Shown here: in pieces, positions 36,698-45,282 of the stretch
Position numbering within the stretch: position 1 is the stretch's first letter
Layout: each line of letters begins with the position of its first letter
Assembly (NCBI RefSeq): GCF_034479515.1
Contig: NZ_CP140152.1
Span: 2,170,001 to 2,234,000 of the forward strand
Length of the DNA: 64,000 nucleotides
Reading direction: 5' to 3'
Source: Duganella zoogloeoides
GTDB lineage: Bacteria; Pseudomonadota; Gammaproteobacteria; Burkholderiales; Burkholderiaceae_D
The notes under the pieces: generated by a model
The model's database searches: none
Seen by the model: the letters and a program-made list of their open reading frames with translations, nothing else
Told to the model about the DNA's origin: nothing
Translations under genes and position numbers: made by a program

Positions 36698-39600
36698 TTG
36701 AACCTCACCCCCCGTACCCTGATGTTGCTGGTCACCGCAGCGATAACCACGCCATGGCGAACCACTCCGCGCGGCGGCTGGCGCACGCGCTGGCTGGCCG
36801 GCGTCCTGTGGGCCGCTGCGGCAGGCACGGCAGTGGCCTGTCCCGGCGATGCCGGTCCCACCGGCGGCAAGTGCGATGTCCGTACCGCGCCAGCGAGCCA
36901 GCAGGCCGGTGCGGCCAGCGTGAATATCGGCGCCGGCAATCCGATCAATGTCATGACCGGCAATAAGTACCAGCGCGAGGAAGACATGGCGGCGCTGCCA
37001 GGCGTGCTGGGACTCGAGATCGTGCGCCACTATAACAGCCTCTACAGCGGCAATGGCACGGTGCCGGGACTACTCGGACGCGGCTGGAAGCTGTCTTATG
37101 AAACTGAATTGGTCGCGGTGGGCCAGACGCTGCAAGTGTTCCAGGCCGAGGGCAGCAGCCTGATGTTCAGCCGCGACCTGGCCAACCCGGCGCTGGCCGT
37201 GGGCGCCGATCCGGCCAACGGCAGCATCGCCATCCGCCGCAACGGCCAGGGCGGTGACGAGTACATCTGGCGCTGGCGCGATGGACGCGAACTGAGCTTC
37301 GACCAGCGCGGCAAGCTGGCGCAGATCAAGGCTGCTACCGGCGAGATGCTCAGCCTGATGTACGACGCCAAAGGCTTATTGGTCAAGGTGACCGACCCGC
37401 AGGGACGCAGCTTGCGGCTGCTGTATCCGGAGCGCCAGCAGGGCGCCCGCTTTCGCGGCGTGCGCGGCATCGACAGTCCGGTGGGCCGCTTCGACTACGA
37501 CCATGATGACGGCGCGGCGCAACCGGCACGGATTGCCAACCTGGTGCGGGTGGGCTATCCCGGTGGTGCCGAAGCACGCCAGTATCACTACGAAGATGCG
37601 GCCCATCCTTCGTACCTGACCGGCATCAGCATTGCCGGCCCGGCCAGCTGGCGTTACGCCACGTATGCGTACCAGGCGGACGGCAAGGCAGTGCTTTCGA
37701 CGCACGCCAACGATAGCGACAAGGTGACGGTCCGCTTCGACCGCCCCGGCCTGACCACGGTGACCAACAGCCAGGGCGGCCAGACCACCTACCGCTATGC
37801 CACGATGGCCGATGATTATCGCCTGCTGGAAGTGCGCGGCGCCGGCTGCGCACTGTGCGGTCCCAGCAACCAGCGCTACAGCTACGACAAGCTGGGACGG
37901 CTCACTGCCGTAACGCAGCTGGACCGGCAAGGCGCGGCGCTGCAACAGGTCCAGACCGAGCTCGATCATTACGGCCGGGTGCTGAGGCTCAGCCTGATTA
38001 CCTATCGCAACGGGCGGCCTGGTCCGGCCCAGCTGCAGGCGCGGTATGAATACGGCAGCGCCACCGCCGCGGGGCCCACGCTGATTGCGCGGCCCAGCGT
38101 GGTGGCGGGCAAGGAGGCGCTCACGCGCATCCTGTACGGCCGCGAACGTACCGCGCAGCTGCCGCTGGCATTGCAGCAAACCGGCTTCGTGCCGACCTAC
38201 GACGGCCTGGGTGTGGCAGCGACGCTGAGCCGCGCCAGCGGCTACCGCTACGATGCGGCCGGCCACCTGGTGCAGCACGATGGTCCGCTGCCCAATGCCG
38301 ACCGCGATGCCGGCCCGGCAAACAGCGACATCAGCCGCACCGACTATGACAGCCGCACCGGCCTGCCGTTGCGCAATATCGCACCGGGCAATGTGGTCAG
38401 CGAAGTGATCGAACGCGACCAGGCATTGCGCCCGGTGCGCGTGCGCGTGACCGACGGCGCGCTGGTGCAGACCACCACCACCCGCTACAACTGGCGCAGT
38501 CAGCCGCTGCAGGTCGATGTCGAGGCGTACTATAACGACCCCGCCGGCAAACCCGCCGCGGCCACGCGCATGCACCGCGTACTCAGCTACCAGTACAATG
38601 CCATGGGACTGATGACCAGCACCACCACTGGCGGCGTGCTCACCACGCACGTACTGTACGACGCGGCCGGCCGGCCGACCCACCGCATACTGCCGGACGG
38701 CAGCCAGATCGTGCTGGCGCACGACAGCGAAGGACGCCGCCAGTCCGAGTTGCGCTACGCTGGCGCTGGCGCCGGCGATTTGCGCAACCGTATCGATTTC
38801 CAGTACGACGACGCCAGCCGCCTGACCCGGGTGGGCGACAGCCTCGGCCTGCTACGGCACAACCGCTACGACGATGCCGGCCGCCTTACGGCTAGCAGCA
38901 ACGTGCTGGGCATCGCTACCCGCTACGACTACGACGAGCAGGGCCTGCTGGCGCAGCGCACCGATGCCGATGGCAGCGCCGATGCCGCCCACATCCGCCT
39001 GCGCCACGACATCCTGCAACAGCTCACTGCAGTCACCGATGCCAATGGTGTGGTGACCGAACGGCGCTACGATGACTTCGGCCGCAAGGTGATGGAAGCG
39101 AACGCCGATCGCGGCGTCACGCTGTATCAGCATGACGTGGCGGGCCGCATGGTGGCGCGCATCGACCAGACCGGCAACACGGTACGGTTTACCTATGACC
39201 ACGCCAATCGCCTGCTAGCGCTGGGCGCCGGCGCCCAACCGGCCCTCACGCACTACCGGTACCAGGGACTGCGCCTGGCAGCAGTGCTGGTCACGCGCGA
39301 CGGCAACCCCGACCACCCGGTGGAACACACGCAATTTGCCTACGATGCGCTGGGCCAGATCACCGAAGAGCGGCAATGGCTGGCCAAGGTGGACGCCGCG
39401 CCCGGCAAACCGGCGGCGCTGCGCACGGTGGCGCTCACGCAGGCTGCCGGCCTGAATTTCGTCACCCGCAACAGCTACGACGGCGCCGGGCGGTTGACCG
39501 CCCAGGTGCTGCCAGATGGCCACACGCTCAGTTACCGTTACGCGCCGCAGGGTGCGCGGCTGCAGCAGGTGCTGTTCGACCAGCAGGTGGTAGTGGGCGG

Positions 39601-41725
39601 CATCGAGCAGACCATCGTGGGCGGTATGACCGCGCTCACGTTTGGCAATGGTGTGCACCAGCAGATGCGGTTTGACAGGCGTGGCCGCATGACACAGATC
39701 GATGCGCAGCGCGGCGCGCCGCCGGACGATGCCCCCTGGCTCGACCGCCTGCGGGCCTGGTGGACTGGCGCGGGACAGACCGCGCCGCTGGTGTATAGCC
39801 AGGACAATCGTTACGACCAGGCCGGCCGCCTGCAAGCGTTGCAGCGCGCCCAGGGCGAGGCCGGCAATCTGCCGGCCAGTACGCGCCGTGAGCATTTCCA
39901 GTACGATGATCTCAACCGTCTGACGTCGGTGGCGGTGGATGATGACACGCCGCAGCACTACGCCTATGATCGCGGCGGCAATCGCCGTAGCACCGATGGC
40001 GGCGCCGGCCCGGCGCTGCACTACGCCTATGCCGCCGGCAGCAATCGCCTGCAGGCAATTGCTGCCGATGCCGCCAGCGGGCCGCCGCAATCGGCCTGGC
40101 TGTATCACGCGTCTGGCGTGCCGCTGGTGCAGCTGGCGGCAACGGCCAGCAGCTGGCGCAACCAGCGCGTGACCTACAATGCGGGACGGCGGCCGGTGGC
40201 AGTGTATGCCGCCAACGGCCGTCCGCTGGCGCGCTACGCGTACGGCAGCCTTGGCGAGCGCATGGCGAAAACCGTGTACGGCAGCGATGGCGTGGCCCGC
40301 ACCAGCTACAGCCTGTACCGCGAACAGCGGCTGGCAGCGGAAACCGACGCCGATGGCCGCATCACCGCCCACTATATTTATTTGTACGGCAAGCCGGTAG
40401 CCAAGGTCGATATCGTGCCCGACAACAGCACCACCGCGCGTCTGTGGCACAAGCTGGGCGCCTCGTCGCAGCCGGGCACGGTCGCGCGGTTGTCGGCCAT
40501 CCATACCGACCACCTGGGCGTGCCGCAAGCCATGACCGATGCCCGGCAGCGCATCACCTGGCTGGCGCGCAGCGACGCGTTTGGACTGGCAACCGTCCTG
40601 TACGCCGCGCACGAAGACGGCCAGCAAGCCAGCATGTCGCTGCGCCTGCCCGGCCAGGTCTACGACGCGGAAACCGGCTTGCACCAGAACTATTACCGCG
40701 ATTACGATCCGCGCACCGGGCGTTACACCACGCCCGATCCGATGGGCGTGGAAGGCGGCCTCAATCCCTATACCTATGCCGCGTCGAACCCGCTGGCGAA
40801 TATCGATCCGCTGGGCTTGTACGAAAGCGATATCCACTACTACACCACCTTCGTGCTGGCGCTGGCGGCGGGACTGAGCCAGGCCGATGCGCGCATGCTG
40901 GCGCTGGGCGCCCAGTATGTGGACGAGAACCCGCTGACCAAGCCCATGCCGCATGGGACTAGTCCGCAATCGATGAGCGTGAATGCCGAAGCATTGCTGA
41001 AATATCACTTCGTGCTGCCCGGCGGCCAGGGCGACGCCAGCATCATGAATCCGAGCAGCCCGCAGTTGAGCAACCTGGAGAATGCCGCCGCGATTGCGGC
41101 CGCCGCCGGCAACCGCAACGCGTGCCTGCAATTCGCGGGCGAGTTTCTGCACTCGTTCGAGGATACTTTCTCGCACCGCGACTACAATAACGTGACCTTC
41201 GATCCCGTCAAACAGATCAACGTGATACGCTGGGGCATCCTGGGGCTCACGGTCGACCAGAAAAACCAGGGGCTGGGCCACGGTTTGCTGGCCCACGATC
41301 CCGACTATACCTACAACCACCAGGGCAAGGAGTGGGGCGAGTGGACGTCGGACAACCACGGTACCGTCAACCTGTTCCTGCCGCCGCACGATGTAAACTG
41401 GGATGTCAACGAACTGCGTACGCTGAACATGGAGCAGGCGGCATTCAATAAATTGCTGGCGTACGGCGATCCGGCGAAGGCAGGCAACTGGACGGTGATC
41501 CGCCAGTTCATGATGGAATTTAATGCGATACCGGAGAACGAGAGTAACGCCGAGGACTTCCCGCTGAAGCTGGCAAAGCTGTCTGCATTGCTGCGGGCAC
41601 TGAATATCGAAGGCATCGATCTCACCGGGGCGGATCGATATAAAGCGACCGATGCCAAGAACAATCGCGATACCAATACCCAGGGCCTTAATCCGACCGA
41701 CTACCCCGGCACCATCCTGCGTTGA
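36698..41725 (+). CDS. Secreted RHS-repeat protein 2 with HxxxDxxxH (zinc phospholipase C-like) tail
   Basis: The protein has 1675 residues with a TTG start after AGGAGA (36688-36693). A signal peptide (WLAGVLWAAAAGTAVA) and a DUF6531-like region nearly identical to RHS1 are followed by RHS repeats. The core-end motif is TPDPMGVEGGLNPYTYAA, then NPLANIDPLGL near residue 1371, where RHS shells usually self-cleave. The 300-residue tail begins HYYTTFVLALAAGLSQADAR, continues LGAQYVDENP and has EFLHSFEDTFSHRDY near 1485 and GLGHGLLAHDPDY. These His/Asp positions resemble DUF6765 and zinc-dependent phospholipase C folds. A membrane-lipid-degrading toxin is a reasonable hypothesis, not shown. Confidence 0.88.
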   Translation: MNLTPRTLMLLVTAAITTPWRTTPRGGWRTRWLAGVLWAAAAGTAVACPGDAGPTGGKCDVRTAPASQQAGAASVNIGAGNPINVMTGNKYQREEDMAALPGVLGLEIVRHYNSLYSGNGTVPGLLGRGWKLSYETELVAVGQTLQVFQAEGSSLMFSRDLANPALAVGADPANGSIAIRRNGQGGDEYIWRWRDGRELSFDQRGKLAQIKAATGEMLSLMYDAKGLLVKVTDPQGRSLRLLYPERQQGARFRGVRGIDSPVGRFDYDHDDGAAQPARIANLVRVGYPGGAEARQYHYEDAAHPSYLTGISIAGPASWRYATYAYQADGKAVLSTHANDSDKVTVRFDRPGLTTVTNSQGGQTTYRYATMADDYRLLEVRGAGCALCGPSNQRYSYDKLGRLTAVTQLDRQGAALQQVQTELDHYGRVLRLSLITYRNGRPGPAQLQARYEYGSATAAGPTLIARPSVVAGKEALTRILYGRERTAQLPLALQQTGFVPTYDGLGVAATLSRASGYRYDAAGHLVQHDGPLPNADRDAGPANSDISRTDYDSRTGLPLRNIAPGNVVSEVIERDQALRPVRVRVTDGALVQTTTTRYNWRSQPLQVDVEAYYNDPAGKPAAATRMHRVLSYQYNAMGLMTSTTTGGVLTTHVLYDAAGRPTHRILPDGSQIVLAHDSEGRRQSELRYAGAGAGDLRNRIDFQYDDASRLTRVGDSLGLLRHNRYDDAGRLTASSNVLGIATRYDYDEQGLLAQRTDADGSADAAHIRLRHDILQQLTAVTDANGVVTERRYDDFGRKVMEANADRGVTLYQHDVAGRMVARIDQTGNTVRFTYDHANRLLALGAGAQPALTHYRYQGLRLAAVLVTRDGNPDHPVEHTQFAYDALGQITEERQWLAKVDAAPGKPAALRTVALTQAAGLNFVTRNSYDGAGRLTAQVLPDGHTLSYRYAPQGARLQQVLFDQQVVVGGIEQTIVGGMTALTFGNGVHQQMRFDRRGRMTQIDAQRGAPPDDAPWLDRLRAWWTGAGQTAPLVYSQDNRYDQAGRLQALQRAQGEAGNLPASTRREHFQYDDLNRLTSVAVDDDTPQHYAYDRGGNRRSTDGGAGPALHYAYAAGSNRLQAIAADAASGPPQSAWLYHASGVPLVQLAATASSWRNQRVTYNAGRRPVAVYAANGRPLARYAYGSLGERMAKTVYGSDGVARTSYSLYREQRLAAETDADGRITAHYIYLYGKPVAKVDIVPDNSTTARLWHKLGASSQPGTVARLSAIHTDHLGVPQAMTDARQRITWLARSDAFGLATVLYAAHEDGQQASMSLRLPGQVYDAETGLHQNYYRDYDPRTGRYTTPDPMGVEGGLNPYTYAASNPLANIDPLGLYESDIHYYTTFVLALAAGLSQADARMLALGAQYVDENPLTKPMPHGTSPQSMSVNAEALLKYHFVLPGGQGDASIMNPSSPQLSNLENAAAIAAAAGNRNACLQFAGEFLHSFEDTFSHRDYNNVTFDPVKQINVIRWGILGLTVDQKNQGLGHGLLAHDPDYTYNHQGKEWGEWTSDNHGTVNLFLPPHDVNWDVNELRTLNMEQAAFNKLLAYGDPAKAGNWTVIRQFMMEFNAIPENESNAEDFPLKLAKLSALLRALNIEGIDLTGADRYKATDAKNNRDTNTQGLNPTDYPGTILR

Positions 41726-41738
41726 CAAGGAATGAGCA

Positions 41739-42614
41739 ATGAATTTACCGCATAGTATCAGCGCGGTGGCGGCCAGCCTGGCGCTCGCCATCGTCTTGCC
41801 GGCGATCGCGCAGCAACCGGTCAGGTCCACCGCGCAGGCGGCAGCCGGCGCGTGCGAAGTCCTGCACTGGGACCGCGCCGGGTTCGACAAGCCTACCCTC
41901 AGCATTACGCGTCCCGGCAAATACTGCCTCGACCAGGACTACGAGTTTGCCTGTGCGCCGCTTGCCCATGGTTGCATGGGCCACTTGATCGATATCGGCG
42001 CCAGCAACGTCGATGTGGACTTTCGCGGCCATACGCTGCGCGTGTCGGGTACCCGAAGTTTTAGCGGGGTACTGGGTAACGGGCGCAATATCCGCATCCA
42101 CCATGGCCGCATCGAGGGCGCTGGCAAGGGCATCGTCTTGTCGGACAAAGGCAACTCACCGGTTGGCGCCTATCCCGCCTTGCCGGTCTCGACCACCGAC
42201 GTGTTTACCGCGACCGGTTTCGTGGTGGAGCACATGCAGTTCAGCGACGTGCGCACGGCGATCATGGTGGGCGGCAGCGGCAACCAGATCCGCGACAACC
42301 GCATCGACGCCACGCTTGATAACACGGCTCCCGGTGGTCCGCCGTTTGCCTTGCTCAGCTACGGCCCGGCCGCGCGCATCGAGCGCAACACGTTTCGCCT
42401 GAGCGACCTCACACCAGGCTGGAAAGGTTACGCCATGTATCTTCGCTCTGCCAATGGCACGCTGGTAGCCAATAATACGGTGCAGGTGGGCGGCGCCCGC
42501 ACCGGCACTATCGGCGTGGGCCTGAGCAGCAGTACCGATGTGGTGCTGGAGTCGAACGAGATCGACACGGAAACAGCCACCGAGCTCGACGAACGCAGCA
42601 GCGTTCGCCAATGA
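41739..42614 (+). CDS. Exported right-handed beta-helix protein 1
   Basis: The protein has 291 residues. A signal peptide (AASLALAIVLPAIAQQP) is followed by a Cys-containing cap (CEVLHWDRAGFDKPTLSITR) and then parallel beta-helix rungs (IDIGASNVDVDFRGHTLRV, NIRIHHGRIEGAG, NQIRDNRIDA, RIERNTFRLS, NGTLVANNTVQ). Such folds bind or cut carbohydrates, but no catalytic triad can be pointed out. It begins 13 bases after RHS2, the position where an immunity or accessory protein is expected. Confidence 0.72.
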   Translation: MNLPHSISAVAASLALAIVLPAIAQQPVRSTAQAAAGACEVLHWDRAGFDKPTLSITRPGKYCLDQDYEFACAPLAHGCMGHLIDIGASNVDVDFRGHTLRVSGTRSFSGVLGNGRNIRIHHGRIEGAGKGIVLSDKGNSPVGAYPALPVSTTDVFTATGFVVEHMQFSDVRTAIMVGGSGNQIRDNRIDATLDNTAPGGPPFALLSYGPAARIERNTFRLSDLTPGWKGYAMYLRSANGTLVANNTVQVGGARTGTIGVGLSSSTDVVLESNEIDTETATELDERSSVRQ

Positions 42615-42649
42615 CGGCAGGCGCGCAGCACTACCACGGAGTAAGCCAC

Positions 42650-43303
42650 ATGAATTTTCGACGGACGATATGCGCCGCCATGCTGGCGGCAATTGTCACG
42701 CCAGTCGTGAGTGCCCAGGAAATAGGGGGCGGCCGCCTGGTGTGGGAGCTGGTGAGCGAAGGCATCAAGCAGCAGCTGGTGCCGCGCGAGATTACCGTAC
42801 CGGTTCCCGGCGTGCAGCCGGACCTGCGTGCGTGCGAGGTGGTGCAGTGGGAGCCGGATATGCCCGGCAAGCCGGCGCTGGTCATCCGTCATCCTGGCAA
42901 ATATTGCTTGCAACAAGGGCATGTGTCCGAGTGTCCACCGGCAGCCCGTGACTGTGGCGGCTACCTGATCGAGATCCGCGCCAGCAATGTCGATCTTGAT
43001 CTTCGCGGCAATATACTGCGCGTGTCCGGCACCCGCGACCGTGGCGGGATCTGGGGCAGCGGCCGGGGTATCCGCATTCACAACGGCCATATCGCCGGGG
43101 GCGGCGTCGGCGTCACGCTGGTCGATGGGGGCAGTTCCCCTCTGCCCGACGATGCTGCCAGGCCGGCCAGTCCGGCTGACGGCTCAAGCGGTACCGGCTT
43201 CGTGGTGGAGCAAATGCGGTTTACCGACGTGCGCACGGCGATCGAGGTTGGCGGCAGCGGCAACCGGATCCGTGATAACCGTGTCGATGCTGCGCGCGAA
43301 TAG
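42650..43303 (+). CDS. Exported beta-helix protein 2, shortened paralogue
   Basis: The protein has 217 residues from ATG 42650 (signal peptide RRTICAAMLAAIVTPVVSAQ). An upstream in-frame ATG at 42611 overlaps the previous stop and is less likely. It is paralogous to the preceding protein (CEVVQWEPD, HPGKYCLQQG, IRASNVDLDLRGNILRVSGT, GNRIRDNRVDA). It stops right after that last rung, where the paralogue continues for about 85 residues. It may be a truncated copy or a naturally shorter version. It is the last gene of the 27-kb plus-strand array. Confidence 0.7.
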   Translation: MNFRRTICAAMLAAIVTPVVSAQEIGGGRLVWELVSEGIKQQLVPREITVPVPGVQPDLRACEVVQWEPDMPGKPALVIRHPGKYCLQQGHVSECPPAARDCGGYLIEIRASNVDLDLRGNILRVSGTRDRGGIWGSGRGIRIHNGHIAGGGVGVTLVDGGSSPLPDDAARPASPADGSSGTGFVVEQMRFTDVRTAIEVGGSGNRIRDNRVDAARE

Positions 43304-43587
43304 GCGGCGAGGCATCAATGCTTTTCTTTGGAGCGTCGACATTGCCGGTTGCTGAATACAAAACGCGCTGTGTCTTTGTTTTGTCCGTGGCAATAAGACA
43401 TGTAGTCACAACGAAAAGGAACACGGCTTAGTCATAGAATTGATCTTACTATTTGAAAAAATTTAACGAACTGGCTGAGTCACTTTTCGGTGAGGGTATC
43501 GGAACCGCATAAAATCGGACGAATTGCTTCTGCCTGGCTGGTCGAGGCCTGTGTGTCCGAAGTCATTTAACTAATTTCAATGCTTGG

Positions 43588-44310
43588 TCACAGGTGCGCC
43601 GTGAAGCGCTCGGCGAACAGGATGGCGAATTGGTTTTTCGCGGCGCGCCAGGTGATGGCTGGCATTTTCCAATTTTTCGCGATGTTGCGCAAGGCTAGCC
43701 AAATCAGTTTTGTCGCCGCCTCGTCGTTGGGGAAGTGGCCGCGATTCTTGATCACCTTACGCACTTGCATATTTAGCTTTCGATGGCGTTAGTCGTGTAC
43801 ATGATCCGACGCACCTCCACCGGATAGACGAAGAACGGAATCACCTCTTGCCACTGGCGCCGCCAGATCGCGGTTATGGTCGGATACTTCAGTTCCCAAG
43901 GGCCGCTGGCAAACGCTTCAAGAGCCCGCTGCGCCTCGTCCTCGGTGGTGGCGCGGTAGATGTTTTCAGGTCGGCGGCAACCAGTTTGGGCTCCTTCCAG
44001 CCGACGAATCCCTGGCTATTACGGATCAGGTGCACGATGCAGGTCTGGATCTGCGCTTGCGGGAAAACGCCGTTGATGGCCTGCGGGCCACGAGCTGCGG
44101 CTCAAAGCTGCCGTCGCGGTCGCGTGGGATGTCGAGTTCAAGTTTCGTTTCGGCTGCCAGCACCGACTTCTTGCTGCTGCCGTTGCGGTGATTCCGCGTC
44201 GGCTCCGGACCACTGCGTTGCTGCGCCAGGTGATGCGTGAGCTCTGCCTGGAGCATTCTTTCTGCAAGCGCTTTTTTCAACTGGCCGAACCGCCCGGCGT
44301 CGGTGAACAT
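43588..44310 (-). pseudogene. IS256-family transposase remnant with internal deletion
   Basis: Read from 44310 downward: MFTDAGRFGQLKKALAERML, then QAELTHHL, PRDRDGSFEPQLVA, a jump to INGVFPQAQIQTCIVHLIRN, LVAADLKNIYRATTEDE in shifted frames, and VRKVIKNRGHFPNDEAATKL to the stop at 43588. The middle of the catalytic region (both Asp residues) is deleted and several frameshifts are present. It differs from the intact IS256 at 2563 and is a second, dead family member. Confidence 0.85.
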
Positions 44311-44478
44311 GGTTTCTCGTTGATGCGCGTGACGGTGCCCATACGTTCGCGCAGGTGCTTGTCGGTGAAGCTGACCGTGAATTCCTATTCGAGTAAGTGA
44401 CACTTGACGTGCACGGCCTTGGATACAGACTCCCCAGATTTTACGCAACCGGTGCGCAAGCTGTTGATTTTTAACGAC

Positions 44479-44502
44479 GTTCGATTCCGGCTCGGAGCAC
44501 CA
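44479..44502 (+). other. tRNA 3'-end-like sequence (candidate attachment site)
   Basis: The bases GTTCGATTCC through GAGCACCA have the layout of a T-loop (G-TTCGATT-C), acceptor strand and encoded CCA. The T-stem 5' half does not pair, so no complete tRNA is formed. This is what remains when a genetic element recombines at a tRNA 3' end. A decayed integrase start lies 165 bases downstream on the same strand, which supports an att-site reading. No second copy was found in the window. Confidence 0.4.
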
Positions 44503-44526
44503 GCCCTCATTTCAGCGGTTCCTTAT

Positions 44527-44570
44527 AAAACGCCATAAGCTCTTGAAAATCAGGGGGTTTATGGCGTTTT
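44527..44570. terminator. Strong hairpin with T-tract (bidirectional terminator-like)
   Basis: AAAACGCCATAA (44527-44538) pairs perfectly with TTATGGCGTTTT (44559-44570), giving a 12-bp stem that begins in A and ends in T runs. It would end transcription from either side and sits just after the tRNA-like 3' end. Confidence 0.7.
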
Positions 44571-44625
44571 TGCTTTGCATCATAGCCAACTTCTGACCGT
44601 TAAAAACTACTGATTTCTGCTACGC

Positions 44626-44655
44626 TTTACGCATGATTTACGCATCCTTTACGCA
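44626..44655 (+). repeat. Three TTTACGCA iterons spaced one helical turn apart
   Basis: TTTACGCA occurs at 44626-44633, 44637-44644 and 44648-44655, with starts exactly 11 bases apart, so all three face the same side of the helix. They overlap the ribosome site and presumed promoter of the decayed integrase gene at 44667. They look like binding sites for a regulator or the integrase itself. Confidence 0.65.
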
Positions 44656-44666
44656 GGAGGTGCATC

Positions 44667-44744
44667 ATGGAAAGCATCAAGAAATTCGGAGCCGGTTTGG
44701 CGCGCATAGGTGGCGATGGCAGGCATACAGCAGTCCAATCATAG
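44667..44744 (+). pseudogene. Phage-type site-specific integrase, N-terminal stub
   Basis: CAGGAGG at 44654-44660 precedes ATG 44667, which reads MESIKKFGAG. This matches the opening of tyrosine integrases with an Arm-type DNA-binding domain, where WRA usually follows. Here an extra T shifts the frame after the glycines (GLARIGG) and the frame ends at a TAG at 44742-44744. Everything after about residue 15 is lost. With the tRNA-like end upstream, it marks the left border of an old prophage or island. Confidence 0.6.
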
Positions 44745-45282
44745 GCAAATTACTTTGTGGTAATGCGATTACATCTGGATTTCCATATCAATAAGAGGTG
44801 ATGGCGCCTTTGGGCTTAGACGGACATGCTGTTAAATCAATATATCCAAACCCACAAAATTTTCAATATATCAATATTGGCAGACGGTTTTGTTATTGGG
44901 ATTTGGCAGTAAAACCTTTTGCAAATGGATTATGAATTCCTAATTCCTCCAGGCCATCCTGCTATTTACCCCTCCGCCGTGTAGGAGTTTTCGCTATCCG
45001 CTCTCGTTGTGTTGTACTGATGGGCGGCAGGCAACGGGCTGGAGGTGGCGACCTATCTTGACGCGCTGAGTAATTTCAAGCATACCTCCTCGTCAAAATC
45101 TCTCCCGCTGGGTTAAGCGTCGTTTCACTGTCCGCCGCTGTTTGTTGTTTTTAAAATCTTCATTGGTACACCCACTGGCTGCGGCGGTGAATAGGCGCAA
45201 TAATTGCTGTGTCAAGAGCGACATCGTAACCCGCGAATTTATAATAAATATTATTAAATAATCACCTATTGGAGGAGTGGCA
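44745..45282. other. AT-rich stretch before the chemoreceptor gene
   Basis: No supported gene. The part 44780-44960 is markedly AT-rich and may be debris of the integrated element. The promoter of the chemoreceptor gene should lie within 45180-45260, where ATAATAAATATTATTAAATA occurs just upstream of the ribosome site. Confidence 0.5.

Noticed and set aside
39215..41920. Very long open frame (about 900 codons) antisense to RHS2
   Set aside because: It is the mirror of a high-GC gene: it has His/Arg/Gly-rich low-complexity composition, no domain, no ribosome site, and runs past both the RHS2 tail and the next gene start. The plus-strand frame has clear RHS motifs.
43304..43587. Continuation of the shortened beta-helix gene
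   Set aside because: I looked for the missing rungs of its paralogue after the stop at 43303 and saw no matching peptide in any plus-strand frame, so I do not call a frameshifted remainder.
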